DNA from: Hypericum androsaemum
Lineage: Eukaryota > Streptophyta > Magnoliopsida > Malpighiales > Hypericaceae
Direction of reading: 5' to 3'
Length of the DNA stretch: 64,000 bases
Assembly: GCA_963995505.1 (NCBI GenBank)
Contig: OZ023195.1
Span: forward strand, 7,212,109 to 7,276,108
The notes beneath the pieces are model-generated. The model searched no databases, was not told the origin of the DNA, and was given only the letters and a program-made list of their open reading frames with translations. Within the stretch, counting starts at the first letter, position 1. Each line of letters starts with the position of its first letter. Position numbers and translations under genes: made by a program. Positions 1 to 8,369 of this stretch are shown here, piece after piece.

Positions 1-21
1 GATGGTGATATTCTTTCTATT

Positions 22-729
22 TTGTCAAGTCCAAAGTATTCTGATTCCTGGATTTTGGATAGCGCTTGCTCTTTCTACGTGACGTCCAAGAGAGGGTGGT
101 TCGATACCTACAAGTTCGTTGATTCAGGTATGGTGACTATGGGTGATGGTTCTACTTACAGAATTGCTGGCATAGGTGATATCCAAATCAAGATGTGGGA
201 TGGTGTTGAGAGAAAATTGTGTGGGGTTAGGCATGTTCCAAAGTTGGAGAGGAATTTGATCTCGTTAGGAGCCTTGGATTATAGTGGATACAAATATAAT
301 GTTGTAGGCGGGCTAATAGAGGTGGAGAAGGATGCTGTGATGGTGATGAAGGGTAAAAGGAATGCTAGGAACACCTATAGGTTAGTAGGGAACACGGTTG
401 TAGGTGGAGTCACATCGTTGGGTTCCGATAGAGGGAAGAAAATCTCTTGTGTGATGGAGCGAAAGCTTGATATGAATGGTTTGAGTGGAGTTGGGATTCG
501 CGGAGACAAAGTTAGCAAGTTCCCGCTATGGTTTTCTAAAGAGACGTGCACGTCAAAGGTGTTGGGTAGGTTTTGCATAGAGAATACGAAGCCGTTGGTA
601 GCACCACGGGCGAATCGGGTATCTCACTCAAGGCCGAACGGTAGAGTTCGTGGCATATCAAGGGTTCTACTTAGTAGAACAAAAGGTTGCCCTTTGTATG
701 CTATGGCATTTAGCATTGGTATGAGGTAA
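22..729 (+). pseudogene. copia pol remnant: aspartic protease and GAG-pre-integrase region
   Basis: The first ~120 residues read as a copia-type protease: WILDSA active-site loop near residue 10, then MGDGS, the GVRHVPKLERNLISLG block and SGYKY, which are hallmarks of the protease-to-integrase linker in plant copia pol. The later ~100 residues lose all recognisable pol similarity and then stop. In a full element this polyprotein would be over 1000 residues, so this is a remnant. The true start lies outside the window; the first ATG here is only the first one visible. Confidence 0.75.
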
Positions 730-1114
730 GATCGTCCAGCAGAAAAGCAGTTCGAGGTTGCAGAGCATGGGGCTGACCAAAAAATAGAGGTCGTGTCTAT
801 TGGTCGCAAGGTTGCTTCAGCAGGTGGACTTGTTAGTTGGGGTTCGATAGAGGTTGGAGGATATAGGCCAAGCAAGCTCAGAAGCTCGAGTTTGGGGGCT
901 GGCTCCAAGTGATTGAACAAAAGGTGAAGAGAAAGTTGAGATGGTCTTATTGATACAGTTATCTATGGTCCGAGATGGAGTCAGTGGAGTGGGATTGATT
1001 TTGTAAGATCTCATGGTTCTTCATGGGGCGGTGTTTTGTCAAGGTGGAGTTTGTTGAAGTTCGGGTAGAGCTTCATAGTTCTTCCACGAGATGATTTCTC
1101 TCCAAGATGGAGGT

Positions 1115-1396
1115 TGTTGGGATGGCGAGAAATAGGAAAGACTTATTTCCTGTTTCTATTCCTATTTTGACTAGGTTTTGGATTCATAATCTGACCTAGA
1201 TCAGTTACTTGTACACCAAGGGTTTGCCTCTATATAAAGGCATGTTACCCTAAGGTTTTGTATAGCTTTGTGACTCGAATCTATCAATAAAAGTTCTCCT
1301 TTCTCACCGTGGACGTAGGCACTACGCCGAACCACGCTAAACTATTGCGTCCGTATTTTTTGCGCATTTTGTTCTCTAGTTGCTGAATTCATAACA
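1115..1396 (+). repeat. copia LTR (3' LTR of the left-edge element)
   Basis: The LTR begins TGTTGGGAT and ends ATAACA, giving a TGTT...AACA terminal inverted repeat. It holds a TATA-like box (tatataaag, about 1230) and a polyadenylation-like segment (AATAAAAG, about 1285). It shares long blocks with 47498-47811, including the segment around AATCTATCAATAAAAGTTCT. Confidence 0.8.
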
Positions 1397-1636
1397 AGGG
1401 TTGACCGAGATTTCATGGTGACCCACAAGACTGTTCATGGAATCAAAAATTGGAATCGGGTTTTCCTTTTTTAGTTCTCCAACCCACCAATAGTGAGGGG
1501 AGCGACGACGCTCGTCTGTTAGTGTTCATTCTAATTGTTGGAGTTCTAATTGCTGTTGATTACTGGGTTCGGTTGTTGTTGCTTTAACCAGAGTGTTCTT
1601 GGTATTTTTTGGAGGTTGAAGATGAAACTTTTTTTA

Positions 1637-1811
1637 AGGGTATTTTTGTCATTTCTATTGACAAAAAATTGAAAAAAATATCTCTCACATCAGCGAGGGG
1701 CCTCAGAGTATAATAAAACCAAACCTCGGGAAGTTTTTAATCGATTTCCGAAAGACAGGGGGTGAGAGCCAAATATGTCAAACAGCAAGGGTCTGACAGT
1801 AATTATCCCTA
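1637..1811. repeat. Short derivative of the snap-back MITE
   Basis: The right half (about 1715-1811) matches the right arm of the element at 2187-2553, including GTTTTTAAT..TTTC.GAAAGACA and the terminal AATTATCCCT. The left end (aagggtatttttgtca) only weakly mirrors the terminus. It looks like a deletion derivative of the same family. Confidence 0.55.
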
Positions 1812-2186
1812 GAAATAATATAACTAAACAATATAAAAAGAATTGAAAATATTAATTTTCATTTTTGATTTTTATTAAAAGATAATTTTATTTTTTATAA
1901 ATACACAAATAATATATACAAGTATCTATTTCAACGAATAATATTATGACATGTGTCATTAGGATTATATTAAGATGAACAAGAAAAAAATTGTCCCATC
2001 GCTCGATCAGCCAGCCGAGCGGCTCGGCCAAAGTTGCTCCATTTTCTTTCTTTTTTTTTCGTTTATCTTCTAGTGGTGCTCGACCGTGCTCACCAATAAA
2101 CTTCGGATCGGAAGGAATCCACGGGGAGACAGGCGTTAGTAATACGCGAGACAGAGGTCATCTTGCTTTATCGATAAAGATAAAAA

Positions 2187-2553
2187 GGGATAATTACTGT
2201 GAGGAATCTCGTGTTTGACATATTCGTCTCTACCCCTTATCTTTCGCAAATTGTATAAAAACTCTCCCTAGTTTGGAAAAATTATACCCTGGGGCCCCTG
2301 AAGCCGGAATCTGACTTTTTCTCCGGTGAGAAAAAGTGTTGCAAACATATTGCAGCTAACTTGGCCAATACTTTCAGAGGTGTGAATCTTGAAATTTCAG
2401 GTGGCTTCTCGCCGGAGGAAAAATCTGATTCTGGCTTCAGGGGCCCTTGAGTATAATTTTGCCAAACTAGGAGGAGTTTTTAATTAATTTCTGAAAGACA
2501 AGGAGTGAGAGACGAATATGCCAAATATCCAGGGCTTGACAATAATTATCCCT
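2187..2553. mobile_element. Snap-back MITE, ~367 bp, with arms forming a near-complete inverted repeat
   Basis: The left arm starts AGGGATAATTACTGT and the right arm ends with its mirror, AATTATCCCT. The arms stay paired for about 150 bp each: CCTAGTTTGG...GGGGCCCCTGAAGCC on the left mirrors the CTTCAGGGGCCC...CCAAACTAGG segment on the right. Only about 80 bp in the middle (2335-2415) is unpaired. There is no coding capacity. Flanks are A-rich, so a target duplication cannot be fixed with confidence. Confidence 0.75.
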
Positions 2554-2703
2554 AAAAAAAAGATAGTGGGTCTCATCCCATCACCAATGAATTAGAAGAA
2601 AATCACACACGGGAAGAGTTGCCAATTTTGGCCAAGTCTCCACCACTTTAATCTCTACTTCAAAAGGTTGTTTCATCATTTGAATGCAGATTTTTTAGGT
2701 TTT

Positions 2704-2995
2704 GGATTGGGTACGAACTGAATGAAATCATTTCGAACGGTTTGGAGTGAAGGGGACCGCACTGGTATTCTCCGTTATGTGATACCGGCATGCCCCGTTA
2801 TATGATACGACATACCCTGTTATGTCATATTGGCTAGTGTATTTTCTGTGTTTACGATAGTGACATATTTTGTTTATGATATTGACACCTTTGGTTTTTT
2901 TATTATGGTCCCCGTATCTTTATATTTTTGCAAAAAAGCCCCCGCGTGCCTTCTCTCCAAACCGTTTGGAATTGGGGCATTCCGTACCCAATTCC
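2704..2995. mobile_element. MITE with tandem-repeat core, copy 1
   Basis: Terminal inverted repeats start GGATTGGGTAC on the left and end GTACCCAATTCC on the right; the next block (AACGGTTTGGAGTGAAGG / mirror) is also inverted. The core (2765-2835) holds about four degenerate ~21-bp units containing GGCATGCCCCGTTAT. A T/A-rich spacer with GTCCCCG and TTTTTGCAAAAA follows. The same architecture recurs at 50763-51040. Neither strand has a coding frame of note. Confidence 0.75.
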
Positions 2996-4190
2996 ACCCC
3001 AATTTTTTATTATATACTTCTACTTTTTATAAATCTCATTACATTACTTAAATGCAAAAAACATTATTGCACCCTTATTAATTAAAAAACTAGTGGAACA
3101 AAGCGACAAGTGTCTTGTGATTAGAGGAAGAAAGAAATTCATTTCCCGGAAAAAATATCCTTGTTGTTTGGTGTAAAAAAAGAGTGGGAAAACTTTATTT
3201 TTAGTACCTGTACTTTCACAGATTTTGCCATGTGATCCTGAGGTCTAGAACGATATTTTTGGTACCTGTGGTTTCACTTTTTTTTGCGTCAGAGGCTTGA
3301 GAAGGGTCCTGACCCAAAAATAACTCCAAATCTAGAAATTGCGTCGTTTCTAGGCTGAGTTGGCACGCCACATCAGAAAATTTTGCCCAATTGGTATGCA
3401 GAGTTGGCAAGAAATAAAATATCTATTTTAATCACTTTTTCCTTTGTAGTTTTTAAAAAAATCCCTCCTTTAATCCAACTCAACCCAACCCAACTTAACC
3501 TAATCCATATCTTTCAACCTTCAACCTTCAACCTTCAACCCCCATTTTCTTTAACCTTCAAACTAAAAATTACTTAAAAATTTTATGAAGCTATACTCAA
3601 AATTTTCGGATTGAAGGACGTGGTAGTACGTGAGATATGGGGCATCTTGATTCTTTCCCTATAAAGTTACTAAAAAGACTTTGGCTCAGAATAGCCAATT
3701 TTGGGTACTGTTACTCTGCTGTTTCAAAAGGTTGCTTCACCCTTATAGCGAATAAAACTAATACATACTTTGTGTTAATTTTTAGACGTTTTTTCGGGAA
3801 TTTAAAGCGTTTGAGTTCAAGTAGCCAAAGAAAAATATTAGCTAATAATATCAACAAGCAAATTCAAATAGATGAAAATTGGTTCAAGAGGTAATAATAT
3901 TGAATTTAGTTAATAAAATTTTGAATTTAAAATTTATCAAATATAAATAATATTATTATAAGAGTTCCTAAAACAGGAAATTCAAAAAGATAAACCCGTA
4001 AACACGTCAAGCTTTGTTCTTTCTAAGGTACTAAAAAAGGTTCACATGTCACCTTAGTTGATGTCACATTTCTCCAATTTTTTTGTCTATACTATATGTT
4101 ATCTGGTCTATTAAGCTAACTAATCAATATTTGAGTTGGTAAATAAAATGGTTCACATGTCAATGAAGCTATTGCGGGGAAAAAGAGAAC
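2996..4190. other. AT-rich spacer, no gene seen
   Basis: No reading frame here resembles a known protein. Positions 3195-3410 carry phrases typical of degenerate plant repeats (GTACCTGTGGTTTCAC, repeated as a diverged pair at about 3205 and 3260). Positions 3475-3545 hold short C/A-rich repeats (CAACCTTCAAC repeated). The remainder is AT-rich unique-looking DNA. Confidence 0.5.
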
Positions 4191-4913
4191 AATAATCCAA
4201 GACGGATCCAGAGTGGTCATCCTAAGGTCGGTCTAACTAAAAGCTAAAGCTAGAGCTACGCTAAGCTAGGCTACAGGCTAAGGAAAGGAAAAGCAAATAT
4301 AGTAAAGCAGTTGTTGTGTTGTGTTGGTAATTTGTGGTAATCTTCTCCTTCGCCCAAGCCCTCTTTATATAGGGAATCCCTTCCTAGCTTCGTCCTCAAG
4401 AATAGAAAAACTCCTTCAAACCGTTTTCAATTCAACCTGGGCTCGTAAAGGAAAATGACCGAGTTCACTTCCAAAATAGGAGCAAAATCATCTTTCCCAC
4501 GAAATCTCCTTCCATATATGTCCATCTTCTTCATGTGACCGTCTCAAAATAGGAATGTCAAGGTCGTGGTGAGCAAGCAACCCAAAAATCTGGCATCAAT
4601 ATAGGAAACTTCTTCCAGGCCTCTCGTGAGAAAAGACCGTGTCACTTGCTAACCCAAAACGTAAGCTTCATCCCGAATGTATGGTCGCATGGACGTCATG
4701 GCATCATTTTGGATGCCCGTGAGGGATTTTTAGATGCCTTGGCATCGCTCCTCTTCGTCGACGTCCCCACTTGATGGTCACGTGCATCACTTCACTTTGA
4801 AAAGGAATGGCCTTCATGCATCTAGAACGACCACGAATCATGTCCTACTAACCCTGAGCTTGTGGTCTAAAGTTAACACCAATTCACCAAGGATAGGTAT
4901 AGTTGTCTAAGTG

Positions 4914-5215
4914 CCCACCATGTGTTTGTGGAAATGTCGAAGCTCTTTTCTCCTGGCGCCCACCGTATAGGATGCCCGAGTGGCATACGTTCGTGCAACA
5001 GTCGTCTGTGCGAGGGTCATCATTGCCCACCATGTGTTTGTGGAAATGTCGAATTCTTTTCTCCTGACGCCCACCATGTAGGACGTCCGTGTGACGGATA
5101 TCCGTTCGACAGTCGTCCATACCCACCGTGTGTTTGTGGAAACATCGAAGCTCTTTTCTCCTGACGCCTACCATATAGGACGTCCGAGCGACAGACGTCC
5201 GTACGACGGTCGTCC
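4914..5215. repeat. Tandem repeat, three degenerate copies of ~96-112 bp
   Basis: Copies begin at 4914, 5026 and 5122, each starting CCCACC(A/G)TGTGTTTGTGG and continuing through CTTTTCTCCTG.CGCC.ACC. Overlapping open frames on both strands here are by-products of the repeat and are not genes. Confidence 0.85.
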
Positions 5216-5225
5216 ATGATGCAAG

Positions 5226-5327
5226 GACGTCGACATGGCCCAGAAGCCCTGGGCGAGGCGACGTCGACATGACCCGGACACCCTTGGCGAGGCGACGTCG
5301 ACATGGTCTAGACACCCTTAATGAGGC
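5226..5327. repeat. 34-bp tandem repeat, three copies
   Basis: Units start at 5226, 5260 and 5294, each beginning GACGTCGACATG and ending GAGGC. The spacing is exactly 34 bp. Confidence 0.9.
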
Positions 5328-5559
5328 GACGTGGACATGCACCTTGATCTAAGCCTCTCCTTTAAGGACGTGGACCCTTCATAAACTTTGTGCTAGGCGT
5401 CGTCCCTACGGGCGTGGACTTGGAACTAAATCTCGCCTTCATCGACGTGGACATGCACCTTGATCTAGGCCTCTTCTTTAAGGACGTGGACCCTTCATAA
5501 ACTTTGTGCTAGGCGTCGTCCCTACGGGCGTGGACTTGGAACTAAATCTCGCCTTCATC
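5328..5559. repeat. 116-bp tandem duplication
   Basis: Two near-identical copies, 5328-5443 and 5444-5559, each starting GACGTGGACATGCACC. By eye they differ at only a few positions (for example CTAAGCCTCTCC versus CTAGGCCTCTTC), so the duplication is recent. A third copy begins at 5560 (GACGTGGACTT) and diverges at once. Confidence 0.92.
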
Positions 5560-5884
5560 GACGTGGACTTCATGCTCAGCGTCACCTCCTTAGACATGAA
5601 ATATTTACACTCCAATAGAAGCTTGGTGTCTTCCACGTACCTTTTAGCGTGTTCCTAACCATGCATATTTACTGCATTATGTATGGTCAAGACTGTTTGG
5701 TGATATACATTTATTTCTTCTCAGATTCAATAATACAAGGCATTGAAGATATTATTCAATCTTAAGGCGAACACATTTTTCTATGGTCCTCTTGGATTAT
5801 AGTTTGAGCATAATGATGGTTTTTAATTAATTTTTGTTTCTTCTATAATTAATTAGCTTTTTTAAATAAAATTTCGAGAGTATA

Positions 5885-6369
5885 TGTTGCATACCTGAGA
5901 CTGGAGGATCCATGGCGGTAGGAATTGGTGGTCATGGTAGGGGAAATGGCAACATGCAGGTAGGAGAAGACGGAGCAGTCGAGAAGAACGTTGGTTGAGC
6001 TTCTATTGGTCAACTGTCGTTAGGAGTGTTGCGTTGGGCTGTCGTTTTGTTTTGTGAAGGAGGTACCCAGTTGGGCCTCTTGTTATTTGCATATTTACAT
6101 TTGGGCCCGAGGCCAGAATAGTAGCCCATTAGGTCGAGTCACTAGGGAGCCATACTCAGGAGTGAGCGTCCTGTATATATATCAAAATGGCAACATCGTA
6201 GAGGGCATGAAGGAAAAAAAAATGGAATATTGGCCTTAACTGTCTTTGTCTTATTATTCTGACATATTCTCTCTCCCTCTTTCTCTAATTCTATATTCTC
6301 TTCCCTCAACGGACTTGTCCGTGACTATCTTTGGCACCTTTTCTCTTGTAAAAGATGAGGTTCACATTA
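5885..6369 (+). repeat. 5' LTR of the gypsy chromovirus
   Basis: Begins TGTTGCATACC and ends TTCACATTA. It matches 11046-11532 over its whole length. A TATA-like stretch (TGTATATATATC, about 6172) marks the likely promoter. The LTR ends in TA and not the usual CA if the GTATA duplication is taken as the boundary. Confidence 0.92.
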
Positions 6370-6370
6370 A

Positions 6371-6384
6371 TTGGTATCAGAGCC
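6371..6384 (+). promoter_or_regulatory. Primer binding site, initiator tRNA-Met type
   Basis: TTGGTATCAGAGCC directly follows the 5' LTR and is complementary to the 3' end of plant initiator tRNA-Met, as in many plant gypsy elements. Confidence 0.9.
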
Positions 6385-6393
6385 TAAAACACG

Positions 6394-7553
6394 ATGAAGA
6401 ATGATGAGTTGGCGGCGATGGTGAAACAGGAGCTGGCAGCTTTACGTCAGGAGGCTGCTGATGCTAGAAAGGAGCAAACGGACACGCTAGCCAAGGCTCT
6501 AGCCTTAATAGCTGGCCGTCACGAGGAGATGGAGAGCTCTATTGCAACTTTAAGCCTGCAAAACCAAAACTTGGCGCACCAAGTCAACAATCAACCAGAT
6601 AAAGGGGTAACAAAGTGGTACAAACTGAAGCAGCAGAGTCCTCACACACCAGATCCACACAGGTACCTATTTTTGAAAATAAGAGACAAATTAACATAGG
6701 AGATCTGGCCTATTTCTCAAGATATCCAAAGCTAGAGTTCCCTAGGTTTGATGGAGAAGATGTGCGAAGCTGGCTAATTAAATGTGAACACTACCTAGCT
6801 ATGGAAGATATTAAAACTGGACACATTATGAGGTTGGTGGTGCTACATTTAGAAGGTGAACCATTAAAGTGGTATCATGGATTCCTAAAATCTCGACCTA
6901 AAGATGGGGAGTTGGTCTGGGAAGAGTTCAAAGTGGAGGTGGAAAGGAGGTTTACAGATGAAATGCACGATGATCCTATTAAAGATTTGTTTAGCTGTGT
7001 CCAAGAGGGATCTGTACTTGAATACCAATCTGAGTTTCAATCTTTACTCAGTCGAGTTACCCTAGACCCTAACCACGCCCTTGCCCTATTTCTCAAAGGT
7101 TTAAAACCTGAGATAGCCCTTACCATCCATTTATTCCACCCTGCCACACTAGCCCAAGCCTTTAACCTTGCTAAGTTGTAAGAAAGGACCTATAACTTCA
7201 ACCAAAAGAAAACCAGAGAATACATCAAACCTCCTCTTCTTCCTAAACCATCTATTCCACCCAAGACATCCTACAACTCAGCCTATAAACCATACAAGCC
7301 ACCTTACGAACCACCAACCCAAATCACCACCCACACCACACAGCCTCCTCAACTACCAAATAACCACCAACCCTTGTCCTTAAACCAGAATAGAAGCAGA
7401 CTACCTGAACGATTCAGGAACAGAGTAGACTTTAATGAGAAAAGAGCTAGAGGGCTCTGTTACTGGTGTGATGAGAAGTATTCACCTGACCACAAGTGTG
7501 CAAGAAGAGGAAGGCTCTACTTTGTGGAGGATGTAGGTGAAGAACTGGAGTAA
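6394..7553 (+). pseudogene. gypsy gag, frameshifted and interrupted by stops
   Basis: The N-terminal part (6394 to about 6610) is a charged, coiled-coil-like segment (LAAMVKQELAALRQEA). The frame then changes near 6600-6660 and the gag capsid region follows (KLEFPRFDGEDVRSWL, WYHGF, LKGLKPEI) up to a TAA at 7179-7181. The same frame continues after the stop through a proline-rich linker to a zinc knuckle CYWCDEKYSPDHKC (about 7460-7501) and a second TAA at 7551-7553. Gag would coat the element RNA in cytoplasmic particles. With a frameshift and two stops, this copy cannot make a full gag. Confidence 0.85.
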
Positions 7554-7574
7554 GCCGAAGGTGCTGTAGACGAG

Positions 7575-8360
7575 TTGTTCCTTTGTGAGGAAGGGGAGGA
7601 ACCTGTAGAGAATCCAGTTTTGTCAGCACATGCAATGATGGGAAACTCACTCCAAAGTTACAGAACAATGAAGGTTATAGGGTATGCTCAGGGACAAGAT
7701 GTGATGATCTTAATCGATTTGGGGAGCACCCACAATTTTGTGAACTCACAGGTAGCAGAGAAGTTGGAGTGCCAGCTTGAACCTTACAAGACTATGAAGA
7801 TCAGGGTGGCTAATAGTGGTGAAGTGGATTGTTTGTGGTTGTGTAGGGGATTCTCCTGGATCATGCAAGGCAAGGAGTTCAAAGCTGACATGTTCCTACT
7901 ACCCCTAAGCTGTTATAACATGGTACTAGGTGTGCAGTGGTTAGAAACACTGGGAGATATAAAGTGGAACTTCCACCAGTTGAAGATAGAGTTCAGGTTA
8001 GGACATGCCAAAGTTGTTCTCAGGGGCTCGAAGAAGGGACAACTTGAGCAGTGTTCAGCCAAACATATGCATAAGTTATTGTCAGTCGATGAGGAAGAAA
8101 CTGAAGTGGAATGCTGTAGTCTGACCTTGGTGAGATTTGCCACAGGCAAAGAGAAGTATGGGTTATACCAGCTGGAGGAGAAGCAAGCTGAGGAGGGGGA
8201 TTCCAGGCAGAGCAGCCTGACCTTTCTACTAACAAGTTTTTTAGATATTTTTCAGGTACCAACTGGATTACCCCCGGACAGAAACTTGGTGCATCAAATA
8301 CCCTTGAAAGAGGGCAGCCAACCAGTGAATTTGCGCCCCTATAAGCATTCAACTGTATAG
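7575..8360 (+). pseudogene. gypsy protease and RT N-terminal part, ended by an in-frame stop
   Basis: Same frame as the gag capsid part. A retropepsin-like domain spans about 7670-8030, with LIDLGSTHNF where family members carry a D-S/T-G catalytic triplet, so the middle active-site residue is replaced by leucine. The later YNMVLGVQWL motif is typical of gypsy protease. The frame continues into the start of the reverse transcriptase region (HQIPLKEGSQPVNLRPY) and ends at a TAG, 8358-8360, after which the same frame stays open to 11159. The protease of this copy is probably inactive even without the stops. Confidence 0.85.
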
Positions 8361-8369
8361 AAAGATGTT

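Larger units (their letters stand above)
1..1396 (+). mobile_element. Ty1/copia retrotransposon, 3' part, internally deleted and cut by the window edge
   Basis: The element enters from the left edge with a protease / GAG-pre-integrase reading frame and ends in a 282-bp LTR at 1115-1396. Between about 730 and 1114 there is no integrase, reverse transcriptase or RNase H coding, so most of pol is deleted. A purine-rich tract (about 1103-1113) sits directly before the LTR, as expected of a polypurine tract. Orientation is plus. The LTR family is seen again as a solo LTR at 47498-47811. Confidence 0.8.
4190..5640 (-). repeat. LTR-like block, probably a solo LTR on the minus strand, with three kinds of tandem repeat
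   Basis: Read on the minus strand, a TATA box (TATATAAAG, plus positions about 4371-4379) lies downstream of a region made of tandem repeats, which is the layout of a retrotransposon U3-R. The low-coordinate end (about 4195-4240: GTGGTCATCCTAAGGTCGGTC) resembles the end of the block at 23.64 kb (GTGGTCGTCCCAAGAGCGATC). No coding sequence is present. The outer ends could not be fixed, so LTR identity is an inference from layout. Confidence 0.5.

Noticed and set aside
2830..3085. Two overlapping hydrophobic frames of ~70 codons
   Set aside because: They lie in the MITE at 2704-2995 and its T-rich spacer.
4884..5342. Open frames of 80-152 codons on both strands
   Set aside because: They follow the tandem repeat units and have no protein-like composition or homology.
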